From positions 3,407,372 through 3,471,371 of the forward strand of contig NZ_KI632511.1 in assembly GCF_000504285.1 (NCBI RefSeq): DNA of 64,000 nucleotides. The letters are read 5' to 3'. Of the stretch, positions 51,575 to 60,754 are shown piece by piece (positions within the stretch are counted from its first letter, which is position 1; the number at the start of each line of letters is the position of its first letter). The notes under the pieces were generated by a model. It saw only the letters and a program-made list of their open reading frames with translations. It ran no database searches and was not told the DNA's origin. This DNA is from Actinospica robiniae DSM 44927 (GTDB taxonomy: Bacteria > Actinomycetota > Actinomycetes > Streptomycetales > Catenulisporaceae). The position numbers and the translations under genes are program-made.

Positions 51575-54247
51575 GTGCACATAGGACTTAAATCACGACG
51601 GCCGAGGCTCCTCGTCGCCGTCACCGCCTTCGGAGCCCTGACCGCCGCCGTGTGCGGCGGGACGGCTTCGGCCGCCTCCCACCAGAACCCGGTGCCGGTC
51701 ATCACCGGCGACGCCCGCGTGGACCGGCTCATCAGCCAGATGACGCTGGACGAGAAGCTCTCGATGATCGAGGGCGAAGCCGAGGTCGCCAGCTCCTCCG
51801 ACCAGTACCAGGCCGGATACCTGCCGGGCATCGCGCGCCTCGGGATCCCCTCGCTCAAGCTGTCGGACGGCCCTCCCGGGGTGATCACCCGTCAGGACTC
51901 GACCGGCATGACCTCGACCATGGGCGTGGCCGCGACGTTCTCCACCACCGACGCGCAGGCCAACGGCAAGGTCATCGGCTCCGACGGCAAGGCGCTGGGC
52001 CAGGACGTGGTGCTGGAACCCTTCGTCAACATGGACCGCGACACCTCGTGGAGCCGCGGGTTCAACACCTTCGGCGAGGACCCGCTGCTGACCGGCCAGA
52101 CCGGCGCCGCGGAGATCACCGGGATCCAGAGCCAGGGCGAGATGGCCCAGGTCAAGCACTACATCGCGTACGACGGCGGCAACAACGTCGACGTCGACTC
52201 GCAGACCCTGCACGAGATCTACCTGCAGCCGTTCCAGGACGCCGTCAACGCGGGCGTGTCCTCGGTGATGTGCTCGTACAACGAGATCAACGGCTACCAG
52301 TCCTGCGACAACTCGACCGACCTGACGCAGATTCTGCGCAACGAGCTCGGGTTCAAGGGCTTCGTGGACTCGGACTGGGGTGCGAACCACGGCACCACGT
52401 ACATCAACGCCGGCCTCGATCTGGAGATGCCGGGCGGGGGCGGGCCTTCGGGCGTGGGCCTGCCGAGCTACTTCTCCTCCTCGGCGATGAAGGCGGCCAT
52501 CTCCTCCGGCTCCGTCCAGATCTCCGCGGTCAACACCGCGGTCGGACGGATCCTGTACGAGATGGACCGCTTCGGCCTGCTCTCGGGCGCCTCCAAGCAC
52601 AACGTCACGCCGGAGAACACGAAGGCCGACGAGGCGACCGTGCTGGCGACGGCACAGGACTCTGCGACGCTGCTGCAGAACAACGGCAATGCGCTGCCGC
52701 TCTCGTCGGGTTCCCTGTCCTCGCTCGCGCTGATCGGTCCGGGCGCCGGCCAGACGATCGCGACCAACAGCGGCGGCGAGGCGGCCGGCGGTCTGCTCAG
52801 CCAGCAGACCAGCGCCCTCAGTGCCCTGACGTCGGACACCAAGGGCAGCGGCGCGCACATCGACTACGCCGTGGCCGACGACCTGACCGGCGTCCCCGTG
52901 CCCGCCTCGGCTTTGTCCCACAGCGGACAGCCCGGTCTGGTCCGCACGACCAGCGGTTCGTCCACGACGACCGTTGACCCGCAGCTGAACTTCACCGCCG
53001 CCGGCAAGAACGCGCTCAAGGCCGGCAGCACCGAATCCTGGGCCGGCACACTCACCGTGCCGAGCGCCGGTCAGTACTGGCTGAACATCCAGGCCATCGG
53101 CGGCACCGCGGGCCTGACCGTGGACGGCAAGACCCTCGCCACGGTCGGCGCCGGGTTCGGCCCGTCACCGCGCTACGGCGTCGTGCACGCCACCGACGGC
53201 AGCGCTCCGACCGGCACGCCCGACGGCCTGGCGAACGACAGGACCCTGGTTCAGCTCTCGGCGGGCGCGCACACCCTCGCGGTGGCGGAGAACCCTGATG
53301 TGTCCGGGAACCCGGTGCAGGTGCGGCTGAACTGGGTCACCCCGGCCCAGCAGCAGGCGAACACCGACGCCGCCGTCGCCTCGGCGAAGTCGGCCAAAAC
53401 CGCGGTCGTCTTCGTCTGGGACACCGGCTCGGGCGACCTGTCCACGGCGCTGCCGGACGGCCAGGACCAGCTGATCGAGAAGATCGCGGCCGTCAACAAG
53501 AACGTCATCGTCGTGCTCCAGGCCAACCAGCCGATCGCCATGCCGTGGCTCGGCAGCGTCAAGTCGGTCCTGGACACCTACTACGGCGGCGACCAGGCCG
53601 GCGTGGCCGCAGCGAACCTGCTGCTCGGCCGCACCGACCCGAGCGGGCACCTGCCCTTCACCTGGCCCAAGTCCCTCGACCAAGAAGTCGCGCACGACTC
53701 GGCTCACCCCGAGCGCAGCAGCAACGGCGTCGACAGCAGCGGCCAGGCGTGCACGGCGTCGTCGAACCCCTTCGCCAGCAGCACCTGCCTCACCACGTAC
53801 TCCGAGGGCCTCGACATTGGCTACCGCTACTTCGACGCCACGAACGAGACCCCGCTCTACCCCTTCGGCTACGGCCTGTCGTACACGAACTTCGCCTACT
53901 CCGGCCTGCACACGGCCAAGGCGAACGACGGCGGCCTCAACGTCAGCTTCACCGTCCGCAACACCGGCAAGTCGGCCGGAACCGCGGTGCCGCAGGTCTA
54001 CCTCGGCGCCCCGGCCACCATCCCGTCCGGCGTGCAGTTCGTGGACAACGCCCTGGCCGCATACGGGCGGGTCGACCTCGCCGCCGGCCAGAGCAAGACC
54101 GTGACCCTGCACGTACCGCTGCGTCAGCTCCAGTACTGGACCGACGCATCCGGCTGGACCACCGCGACCGGCAACCGCCCGGTCAACGTCGCCGACGACG
54201 AGCGCAGCACCCAGCTGACCGCGACCGTCGACATCAGCAGCAACTGA
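51575..54247 (+). CDS. Secreted glycoside hydrolase family 3 beta-glucosidase with PA14-like insert
   Basis: 890 residues from GTG 51575 (GGAG 5 bases upstream). A Sec signal peptide (RPRLLVAVTAFGALTAAVCG, cleavage after TASA). GH3 N-domain: MTLDEKLSMIEG, LKLSDGPPGV, HYIAYDGGNN and the nucleophile Asp267 in GFVDSDWG. GH3 C-domain from about 355 (DSATLLQNNGNALPL) is interrupted at about 470-585 by a PA14-like beta domain (SWAGTLTVPSAGQYWLNIQA), then resumes (VVLQANQPIAMPWL, LPFTWPKSLD). It ends in a fibronectin III-like domain (YGLSYTNFAYSGL). It likely releases glucose or xylose from beta-linked oligosaccharides outside the cell. Confidence 0.93.
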   Translation: MHIGLKSRRPRLLVAVTAFGALTAAVCGGTASAASHQNPVPVITGDARVDRLISQMTLDEKLSMIEGEAEVASSSDQYQAGYLPGIARLGIPSLKLSDGPPGVITRQDSTGMTSTMGVAATFSTTDAQANGKVIGSDGKALGQDVVLEPFVNMDRDTSWSRGFNTFGEDPLLTGQTGAAEITGIQSQGEMAQVKHYIAYDGGNNVDVDSQTLHEIYLQPFQDAVNAGVSSVMCSYNEINGYQSCDNSTDLTQILRNELGFKGFVDSDWGANHGTTYINAGLDLEMPGGGGPSGVGLPSYFSSSAMKAAISSGSVQISAVNTAVGRILYEMDRFGLLSGASKHNVTPENTKADEATVLATAQDSATLLQNNGNALPLSSGSLSSLALIGPGAGQTIATNSGGEAAGGLLSQQTSALSALTSDTKGSGAHIDYAVADDLTGVPVPASALSHSGQPGLVRTTSGSSTTTVDPQLNFTAAGKNALKAGSTESWAGTLTVPSAGQYWLNIQAIGGTAGLTVDGKTLATVGAGFGPSPRYGVVHATDGSAPTGTPDGLANDRTLVQLSAGAHTLAVAENPDVSGNPVQVRLNWVTPAQQQANTDAAVASAKSAKTAVVFVWDTGSGDLSTALPDGQDQLIEKIAAVNKNVIVVLQANQPIAMPWLGSVKSVLDTYYGGDQAGVAAANLLLGRTDPSGHLPFTWPKSLDQEVAHDSAHPERSSNGVDSSGQACTASSNPFASSTCLTTYSEGLDIGYRYFDATNETPLYPFGYGLSYTNFAYSGLHTAKANDGGLNVSFTVRNTGKSAGTAVPQVYLGAPATIPSGVQFVDNALAAYGRVDLAAGQSKTVTLHVPLRQLQYWTDASGWTTATGNRPVNVADDERSTQLTATVDISSN

Positions 54248-54418
54248 ACGCCAGAGGCACGGTCAACACCGCTTGATCCACCCACCCGCAGCGAAGGGAC
54301 GTCGCCGCGGGCCGGGTGAACGGCGCGGGGTTTCAGGGCGAGGCGGCCCCCGGAACCCCGCGCCGTACCCCCTTTCCCGGATCTCCCGGAAACCCCCGCC
54401 ACCTCGTAGGATTCCCGA

Positions 54419-55648
54419 ATGGCCGACCCCCGCGGACCCCGCTCCTCGAGCACCCTGCTCGAACGCATCGTGCTCGACGCCTTCGACGGCTACGCCGCGC
54501 TCACCCGGCCCCAACTCGTCGAGTCCACCGGCCTGTCCCGCCCCACCGTCACCGCGCTCGTCGCGACCCTCGTCGCACGCGGCGAACTGACCGAGTCGGA
54601 ACTCGCGGCGCCGAACGGTTCCCGCGGCCGCCCGTCCATGAGCTATCGGCGGACCGCGATGGCCGCGCCGATCGCCCTCGTCCGCCTCGCGCACCGCATG
54701 CCCACCCGCGTCAGCCTCGTCGGCCCGGACGGCCCGATCACCGAGGTCGACACCGGCGTCGGCTGGACGCAGCCGTGGGACATCTGGGCGCCTGCCGTCC
54801 GCGAAGCCCTCGACCTGCTCGAATCAGCGCACCCGCTCCGCGCTCGCCACGTCGTGCTCGCGGCACCCTTCCCGGTCGAGGACGGGCGCGGCGCCCCACC
54901 GGCCAGCCCCCAGGCCCGCCAGCGTCCGGCCGGCACCGCGCCCGCGCGCGCCACGGTCATGCCGAATCTGCCGGAGTGGATCGTGCGCGACCCGAGGCCC
55001 GCCGTCGGCGGATTGTTGGAACGACCCGTCAGCATGGTCAACGACGCGAACCTCGCCGCCCTCGGCGAAGCGCGCCGCGGCGCCGCCCGGGACGCGAAGA
55101 TCGCCGTCCACCTACTCATCCGCCACGGCATCGGGGCCGGCATCGTCATCAACGGCATGACGATCGAGGGCGCGCGCGGCATGGCCGGCGAGATAGGCCA
55201 CGTCCAGGTCGTCGACGACGGCCCCTACTGCTTCTGCGGCAACCGCGGCTGCCTGGTCACCCAGAGCTTCGATCCGTTCAAGATCGAAGCCCTCACCAGC
55301 CGCTACGGACACGAGCCGAGCTTCGACGACCTCGAAGACCTCATCGAGAACGGCGACGCCGTCGCTCTACGCTTCTTCTCCGACCTCGGCGTCCTGCTCG
55401 CCAAGACCATCGCCTCGACGATCGTGCTGCTCGACCCCGACACCCTCGTCATCGACGCCGAACTCAAGCACACCGCCACACCCCTGATCACCGGCCTGCG
55501 CACCGAACTCGCGCGCAGCTGCCCGCCACGCGTGGCCGAAGAGCTCGCCATCGTCCGAGGCGAACTCCCCGACGCCATCGCCTACGGCGCCCTGGCGACC
55601 GCCGACGAAGAGGCGTCGGAGGCTCCGGCGAGAAACCCAAGTCTCTGA
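54419..55648 (+). CDS. ROK-family transcriptional regulator
   Basis: 409 residues from ATG 54419. An N-terminal winged helix (LTRPQLVESTGLSRPTVTALV) is followed by a ROK domain: NDANLAALGEARRG, IGAGIVINGMTIEGARGMAG, EIGHVQVVDDGPYCFCGNRGC (zinc Cys cluster). The kinase phosphate motif DxGGT is missing from the start of the ROK domain and the Glu after GC is replaced, so it is a sugar-sensing regulator and not a glucokinase. It follows the GH3 gene by 171 bp and may control it. AGGA lies 8 bases before ATG, inside a TAGGAT -10-like sequence. Confidence 0.88.
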   Translation: MADPRGPRSSSTLLERIVLDAFDGYAALTRPQLVESTGLSRPTVTALVATLVARGELTESELAAPNGSRGRPSMSYRRTAMAAPIALVRLAHRMPTRVSLVGPDGPITEVDTGVGWTQPWDIWAPAVREALDLLESAHPLRARHVVLAAPFPVEDGRGAPPASPQARQRPAGTAPARATVMPNLPEWIVRDPRPAVGGLLERPVSMVNDANLAALGEARRGAARDAKIAVHLLIRHGIGAGIVINGMTIEGARGMAGEIGHVQVVDDGPYCFCGNRGCLVTQSFDPFKIEALTSRYGHEPSFDDLEDLIENGDAVALRFFSDLGVLLAKTIASTIVLLDPDTLVIDAELKHTATPLITGLRTELARSCPPRVAEELAIVRGELPDAIAYGALATADEEASEAPARNPSL

Positions 55649-55746
55649 CCGTCGAGGGCCATCAGACGCTGAATGCTGATTAATGCTCGGCTTCGCGATC
55701 GGCTGATGTTCGGTTGGCTTGCCGGAGTTTCGGCTTGGGTTTCATG

Positions 55747-55777
55747 CCCCTCCGAGGGGCCCTCGCTCGGAGAGGGG
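55747..55777 (+). terminator. Hairpin downstream of the ROK gene
   Basis: CCCCTCCGAG (55747-55756) pairs with CTCGGAG and GGGG (55766-55777) with one bulged A. It lies about 100 bp past the ROK stop. The rest of 55649-55937 is G-rich, with no gene visible. Confidence 0.4.
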
Positions 55778-55937
55778 GTCGCTGGTGGGCTGGGGTTTTC
55801 CGGGTGGGTGGGGTGGGGTGCGGGATTCTGCCGGTCGGCGCTCCCGCTCACTTACCTCGTGGCCCTGCATCCGATGGCGGGTGAGTTCTGGAGGATCCTG
55901 ATCTGGCGAGGGTGAGATTCGAGGCTCGGAGGGCAGC

Positions 55938-56532
55938 ATGGAACGCCACATCAGCGACGTGCCGGATGGGCTGACGCACGGCGCGCGGGGTTTCATGCGC
56001 AGCCACGGAGTGCGGCTTGAGCCGATCGACCTCGATAAGCATCGCGAACGGTGGCTCGCCGCAGGGATTCCCGGGGAGCAGATCGATCGCGCAGTCGCGT
56101 TCGAGCAGAAGTGGGGCGGGTTCGTGCTGCCACCGGCTCCCTGCTACGACGGCGGTCCACGGTACCTGGGCGCGGACGTCCCTGGGCAGAGACTCGCTCG
56201 TCGCCGTCCACCGCGGCGAATCGATCGAACGCCGCAAGCGGGGCATCCACGAATCCTGGTTCGAGCACCCGGATGGCCGACGCCTGGGCTTCATCACGAA
56301 CGGCCACCGCGTCATGCTCCTGCTCATGACCGACGAGGACGACGCGGGCGACCACGCCGTCGATCCGGGGGCCGAAGGCTCCTCGGACGGCTTCATGCTC
56401 CTCAACGGACAGAACGACCGCTTCGCGAACCGGGACACGGTGCCGTTCGGCGTCGGCATAAAGAGCCTGTCGCAGATCATTGACTCGTGGACTTGGCCCG
56501 AGGACGTCCGGCACGAGTGTTCGGCCGAATGA
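55938..56532 (+). pseudogene. Hypothetical gene interrupted by a +1 frameshift
   Basis: The first frame runs from ATG 55938 (ERHISDVPDGLTHGARGFMR, AVAFEQKWGGFVLPPAPCYD) to about 56185. A second frame then continues the protein naturally (DSLVAVHRGESIERRKRGIH, GFITNGHRVMLLLMTDEDD, FANRDTVPFGVGIKSLSQII) to TGA 56532. A single extra base near 56180-56190 explains the break. The joined product would be about 198 residues, vaguely SMI1/SUKH-like at its end. It is either a recent pseudogene or a sequencing error. Function unknown. Confidence 0.6.
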
Positions 56533-56552
56533 TCGCCATCAAACGGAGCGAG

Positions 56553-56590
56553 GCCGGCCGGGCCCCCATTCCCAGGGGCCCGGCCGGCCG
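56553..56590. terminator. Bidirectional GC-rich terminator hairpin
   Basis: GGCCGGCCGGGCCCC (56553-56567) pairs perfectly with GGGGCCCGGCCGGCC (56576-56590). Outer CGGAGC and GGCTCCG can extend it. It lies between the converging frameshifted gene (ends 56532) and the MMPL gene (ends 56599) and can serve both. Confidence 0.75.
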
Positions 56591-56598
56591 GCTCCGTC

Positions 56599-58779
56599 CT
56601 AGCGCAGGACGCTGATTTTCTCCGTCGGCTGCGGTTCGACGTGGCGGGCCGAGCGGCGCCAGTTGCGCTCGCCGAGCAGCGTCATCACCGTGGGCAGGAG
56701 CAGGACCCTGATGACGGTCGCGTCGAGCAGGATCGCGACGCCGAGGCCTACGCCGAGCTGTTTGAAGTCCTGCATGCTCAGCGTGCCGAAGACCGCGAAG
56801 ACCGCCACCATGATGGCCGCCGCGCTGGTGATCGTGCCGGCGGTGGCCCGCAGGCCGTGGGCGACGGCGTCCTTCGTGCTCAGGCCGCGCTCGTGCGCCT
56901 CGCGGATCCGGGAGACGACGAACACGTGGTAGTCCATGCTGAGGCCGAACAAGACCACGAACACGAACAGCGGGATCCACGACTCGAGCGCACCGACTGC
57001 ATGTGTGCCCACCAGGCTCGCGCCCCAACCGTGTTGGAAGACCGCCACCATCACGCCGTACGCGGCGCCGGTGGAGAGCAGGTTGAGCACGATCGCGGTG
57101 GTCGCGATCGTCCAGCTGCTGAAGGTCAGCAGCATCAGCAGGAAAGTCACGCCGAGCACGAACAGGAAGACCGGCAGGATCCGGTGGTCGAGCTGGTCGT
57201 TGAAGTCGGTGCTGAAGGCGAGGTTGCCGCCGAGCGCCGCCTTGCTGTGCGGGACCGCCCCGAGCGTCTGGGGCAGCACGGTGCTGCGCACGGTGTCGAT
57301 CGATTTCACCGCCTGCGCGTCGGCGCCCTGGCCGGCGATCGGGAAGAGGATCTTCACGACGTGCTGCGCCGGGTACGGCGTGACCTGGACCGGGCCGCTG
57401 CCGAGCGCGCCGTCCGCGGCCGCCTTGGCCTTGAACGCGGCGATCGCCTCGGTCACGGCCGGAGCCGACGGATCAGGGGTCTGCATCACGATCATGCCGG
57501 GCGCCGGGCTGGCCGGGAACTCGGCGCTGATCTGGTTGTAGGTCTGGACCATCGGCGTGCTCGAAGGAAGCAATTTGTTGATGTCCAGCGACTGGGTGTG
57601 CATACCGGCTGCCGGGATCGCGAGCAGGAGCATGAAGCCGGCCGCGGCCGCGGCGAAGCCCTTGGGGTGGTCGAGCACCTTGGCGAGCGTGGCGTTCCAC
57701 AGCCGGCCACCGTTCGGGTCGACCGGGCGGTTTCGCTTCGACTTGCGCCGGCCCCAGTCGATCCGGTCGCCGAGCATGGCGAGCAGCGCGGGCAGCACGG
57801 TGACCGAGCCGAGCATGGCGATCGCGACGACGAGGATCGAGGCCAGCGCGAAGCCCTCGAAGATGTGCATCCCGGTGAGGAACATGCCCGCCATCGCGAC
57901 CATCACGGTCGCCCCGGAGACCAGCACCGAGTGGCCGGAGGTGGCGGCCGCGATGCTCAGCGCCTGCTTCGCGTCGCGCCCGCTCGCCCGCTCCTGCCGC
58001 TCCCTGCGCAGATAGAACAGGCAGTAGTCGACGCCGACCGCGAGGCCCATCAGCAGCATCACGGAGTTCGAGGAGGAGTCCTGCGGGACCACATGCGAGA
58101 TCAGGTCGAGCATGCCGAGCGCGCCCATGAACGCGGTGACCGCGAGCAGCACCGGCAGCAGCGCCGCGATCAACGCGGCGAAGGCGGCCAGCAGGATGCC
58201 GAAGGCCAGCGGCACCGCGGTCCACTCGGCGCGCTTGAAGTCCTTGCCCAGCGTCTGGTTCACCCACTGGTTCCCGGAAGCGTCGCCGACCTCGTTGATC
58301 TGCACGCCCGGATGCGCCGTCTGGACCGTCGCGACGGCGTCGAGCACGGGTTGGACCCGGTCGGCCGCCGTCGAGGCGTCACCGGTCATGTCGAACTGGA
58401 TCAGCGCGTAGTGCCGGTCCTTCGAGATCAGGCCCGCGGTGTAAGGGTTCTGCAGGTCGTCGGTCTGCCCGGTGGCCTTGACGGCGGAGATCACCTGGTC
58501 GACGGCCTGCCGGAAGCCGGCCGCGTCGGCGGTTTGCGTGCCGTCGTGCACCAGCACCATCTCGGAGGCGGGGTCCGAGAGCCCCGCGTCCTGCAGGATC
58601 TGCAGTGCCTGCGCGGAGCTGCCCACCCCCTCCTGCGCGTTGCTGAGCTGGCTCTGGCCGACCGCGCCGCCGATCACCGTGGCGAGTATCACGAACAGCA
58701 ACCAGCCGAACACGGCTGTCTTCCGATGCGTCGCGCTCCAGCCGCCGAGCGCAGCCGCCGGGCTCCGTCTGTGCGCCAT
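56599..58779 (-). CDS. MMPL-family (RND superfamily) transporter
   Basis: 726 residues from ATG 58779 (GGGGGA 7 bases upstream). It has the duplicated RND layout: helix 1 (AVFGWLLFVILATVIGGAVG), an extracytoplasmic domain to about 180, five helices (VPLAFGILLAAFAALIAALL, MLLMGLAVGVDYCLFYLRRE, GMFLTGMHIFEGFALASILV), then a second helix, a second extracytoplasmic domain and a second bundle (FVLFGLSMDYHVFVVSRIRE with AVAHGLRATAGTITSAAAIM). The membrane Asp-Tyr pairs (GVDYCLF, SMDYHVF) are the proton-relay residues of MmpL proteins. It probably exports lipids or drugs using the proton gradient. Single gene with a terminator. Confidence 0.95.
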   Translation of the reverse strand: MAHRRSPAAALGGWSATHRKTAVFGWLLFVILATVIGGAVGQSQLSNAQEGVGSSAQALQILQDAGLSDPASEMVLVHDGTQTADAAGFRQAVDQVISAVKATGQTDDLQNPYTAGLISKDRHYALIQFDMTGDASTAADRVQPVLDAVATVQTAHPGVQINEVGDASGNQWVNQTLGKDFKRAEWTAVPLAFGILLAAFAALIAALLPVLLAVTAFMGALGMLDLISHVVPQDSSSNSVMLLMGLAVGVDYCLFYLRRERQERASGRDAKQALSIAAATSGHSVLVSGATVMVAMAGMFLTGMHIFEGFALASILVVAIAMLGSVTVLPALLAMLGDRIDWGRRKSKRNRPVDPNGGRLWNATLAKVLDHPKGFAAAAAGFMLLLAIPAAGMHTQSLDINKLLPSSTPMVQTYNQISAEFPASPAPGMIVMQTPDPSAPAVTEAIAAFKAKAAADGALGSGPVQVTPYPAQHVVKILFPIAGQGADAQAVKSIDTVRSTVLPQTLGAVPHSKAALGGNLAFSTDFNDQLDHRILPVFLFVLGVTFLLMLLTFSSWTIATTAIVLNLLSTGAAYGVMVAVFQHGWGASLVGTHAVGALESWIPLFVFVVLFGLSMDYHVFVVSRIREAHERGLSTKDAVAHGLRATAGTITSAAAIMVAVFAVFGTLSMQDFKQLGVGLGVAILLDATVIRVLLLPTVMTLLGERNWRRSARHVEPQPTEKISVLR

Positions 58780-58962
58780 CAGTGGGTCCCCCAAGCAAAA
58801 ATCGGGTTCCGGTGCAGGTCACCGGCTCACCACTACGCTAGGGAAGCGCCCGCCGCACCGACATCCGGCCACCCGGCGTCTCGGTGGTGGCGCTAGATGC
58901 ACCCCGGGTACGGGGGAAGGCCCCCGTATGTGCGTCCGGTCGCAGCCCGAGGGCAGATGACG

Positions 58963-59739
58963 TCAGCGCTGGGCGGCGTCGGGGGCGATCATCTCGGTGA
59001 GCATCATCCGCGGCTGGCTGGAACGATTGGGTGCAGCCGCGTGGAAGGTGTCGCTGTGCATGATGACGACGTCGCCCGGTTGCCCGGTCAGCTCTACGAC
59101 GCGCAGGGGCACGCCGTCCACGGTGGTCTCGTTGCCCAGGTAGCGCTGGATGCGCTCGTCAGGGTTACCCGGGCCGCTAGGTGCCCAGAGTTCGCGCAGC
59201 CATGGATGCTCGGTGAGCGCTGTGCGTACCGCTCCCATGCGGAACGACTTGCCGTCGTCGAGGTACCGCGCCACCAGGCGGTGCGAGCCGCTGAGCACGA
59301 GCGTGCCACCGCCGCTGGCCGGCACTTCGCCAAGGAACGCGAAGTACTGCACGGGCCGCGGCTTGGCTGAGGCGGGCATGAAGTCGAAGTGCCATCCAGC
59401 TGCGGGCAGCTCCCATCGGCCGCTGCCGGGGAACGTCACGAGCGGCCGGCCCCACCATCGGGGACGCACCCACCCGTCGGCGCCGAACAGGGCGTCGAGC
59501 GCGGTGCAGAGGGCCTGGCTGCCGACGGCGTGGAAGGCGCCTGAGTGCGTGACGGGCTGGAAGCCGGTCGGAGCCGCGACGCGCCACGTCGTGGGGGCGT
59601 CGCGGTCGATCACGTCTCGCTCGGCGAGGAACTCCCACAGCCGCTCGCGCATCGCCTCGGCAGCGGCGGGTGGGAAGGCGCCGGGAAGCCGCAGCAGGCC
59701 GGTGGTACGGAACTCGTCCGCCTGATCTTCCGTCACCAT
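58963..59739 (-). CDS. Phytanoyl-CoA dioxygenase (PhyH)-type Fe(II)/2-oxoglutarate enzyme
   Basis: 258 residues from ATG 59739 (GGAGAGGAG upstream). The double-stranded beta-helix iron ligands are WHFDFMP (H-x-D) and the distal His in MHSDTFHAAAPN, followed by Arg in RSSQPRMML for 2-oxoglutarate. The N-terminus FRTTGLLRLPGAFPPAAAEA is typical of the PhyH family. It hydroxylates an unknown small molecule. It is divergent from the PARG gene with 127 bp between starts. Confidence 0.88.
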   Translation of the reverse strand: MVTEDQADEFRTTGLLRLPGAFPPAAAEAMRERLWEFLAERDVIDRDAPTTWRVAAPTGFQPVTHSGAFHAVGSQALCTALDALFGADGWVRPRWWGRPLVTFPGSGRWELPAAGWHFDFMPASAKPRPVQYFAFLGEVPASGGGTLVLSGSHRLVARYLDDGKSFRMGAVRTALTEHPWLRELWAPSGPGNPDERIQRYLGNETTVDGVPLRVVELTGQPGDVVIMHSDTFHAAAPNRSSQPRMMLTEMIAPDAAQR

Positions 59740-59817
59740 GCAGCCGCTCCTCTCCGAACCAGCCTATCGCCGCCCTGGTTGAGCTTTAATCGGTTTCCTC
59801 GGACCTGCCCTCCGCCC

Positions 59818-59850
59818 TATCGTCACTCTTGGCTTATCGTCACTGTGACG
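59818..59850. promoter_or_regulatory. Tandem TATCGTCACT repeats and a CGTCAC-T-GTGACG palindrome before the PARG gene
   Basis: TATCGTCACT occurs at 59818-59827 and 59835-59844, period 17 bp. The second copy forms the perfect palindrome CGTCACTGTGACG (59838-59850) that ends 17 bp before the ATG at 59867. This looks like an operator that could control both divergent genes. The regulator is not encoded nearby. Confidence 0.5.
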
Positions 59851-59866
59851 AATATGGGGGGACTCG

Positions 59867-60754
59867 ATGAGCAAGTACAAGGGCATCGCCGATGCCAACG
59901 AGGAGATCATCGCGGCGGGCCGGTACACGGCGCCGAGCGGCGCGATCGTGGAGCTCGACCGCGCACTGGCGGCCGCGTGCGCCGGCACCGTCTCCTACGC
60001 ACCGGATGGCCTGGACCGGCTGCTCGCCGATGCCAAAGCCGATGCCGTAGCCGGATCCGAGCCGACGCAGGTCGAGGTTACCCACGATTCGAGCATGACC
60101 GCTGCGTGGCGGCTACACCAAGAGGGCGCGGGTCGCGTCGCGGTGCTGAACTTCGCCTCGGCGCGCAACGCCGGCGGCGGCTACCTCGGCGGCGCACGGG
60201 CGCAGGAGGAGGATCTGTGCCGAGTATCAGCGCTCTACACGACACTTCGTCAGGCTCCTGACTACTACGCCGCGCATCGGGCTTCGAAGGACCCTGCCTA
60301 CAGCCACCGCGTCATCTATTCGCCCGACGTCCCGGTGTACCGCGACGTGCGATACCGGCTGCTCGAGGCGCCGTACCAGGTGTCGTTCCTGACCAGCCCG
60401 GCTCCGAACGCCGGAGTCATCGCCCGCGACCGAACGGCCGGGAGCACCGCCGTCGCCGAACTGCTTGCGGCGCGAGCCGCGCGCGTTCTGGCCGTGGCCG
60501 CCCACCACGGCCACCGTTCGCTCGTCCTCGGAGCGTGGGGCTGCGGCGTCTTCCGCAACGATCCGGCCCACGTCGCAGCCGCCTTCCAGCGGAACCTGGC
60601 CCCCGGCGGCGCCTTCGCGGGCACGTTCGAGCGGATCGTGTTCGCCATCCTGGACAAAACGGCGGGCCAGCCGAACCTGGCGGCGTTTCGCACCGCCTTC
60701 GGTCCGGCTGCAACACAGGGCCCTGTTACGGTAGAGCCATGTCGATCGAGGTGA
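59867..60754 (+). CDS. Bacterial-type poly(ADP-ribose) glycohydrolase (TIGR02452 / PARG-like macrodomain)
   Basis: 295 residues from ATG 59867 (GGGGGG upstream). The PARG signature is intact: VLNFASARNAGGGYLGGARA followed by QEEDL, giving GGG at 103-105 and the catalytic Gln-Glu-Glu at 113-115. The macrodomain core (LGAWGCGVFRNDPAHVAAAF) binds ADP-ribose. The N-terminal helical part (ADANEEIIAAGRYTAPSGAI) is usual for the family. The enzyme cleaves ADP-ribose polymers or ADP-ribosylated targets. The next gene starts 16 bp before its stop, so the two are coupled. Confidence 0.92.
   Translation: MSKYKGIADANEEIIAAGRYTAPSGAIVELDRALAAACAGTVSYAPDGLDRLLADAKADAVAGSEPTQVEVTHDSSMTAAWRLHQEGAGRVAVLNFASARNAGGGYLGGARAQEEDLCRVSALYTTLRQAPDYYAAHRASKDPAYSHRVIYSPDVPVYRDVRYRLLEAPYQVSFLTSPAPNAGVIARDRTAGSTAVAELLAARAARVLAVAAHHGHRSLVLGAWGCGVFRNDPAHVAAAFQRNLAPGGAFAGTFERIVFAILDKTAGQPNLAAFRTAFGPAATQGPVTVEPCRSR

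Noticed and set aside
56641-58896. 751-codon plus-strand frame opposite the MMPL gene
   Set aside because: His/Arg/Glu-rich antisense frame; the minus strand has membrane helices and RND residues.
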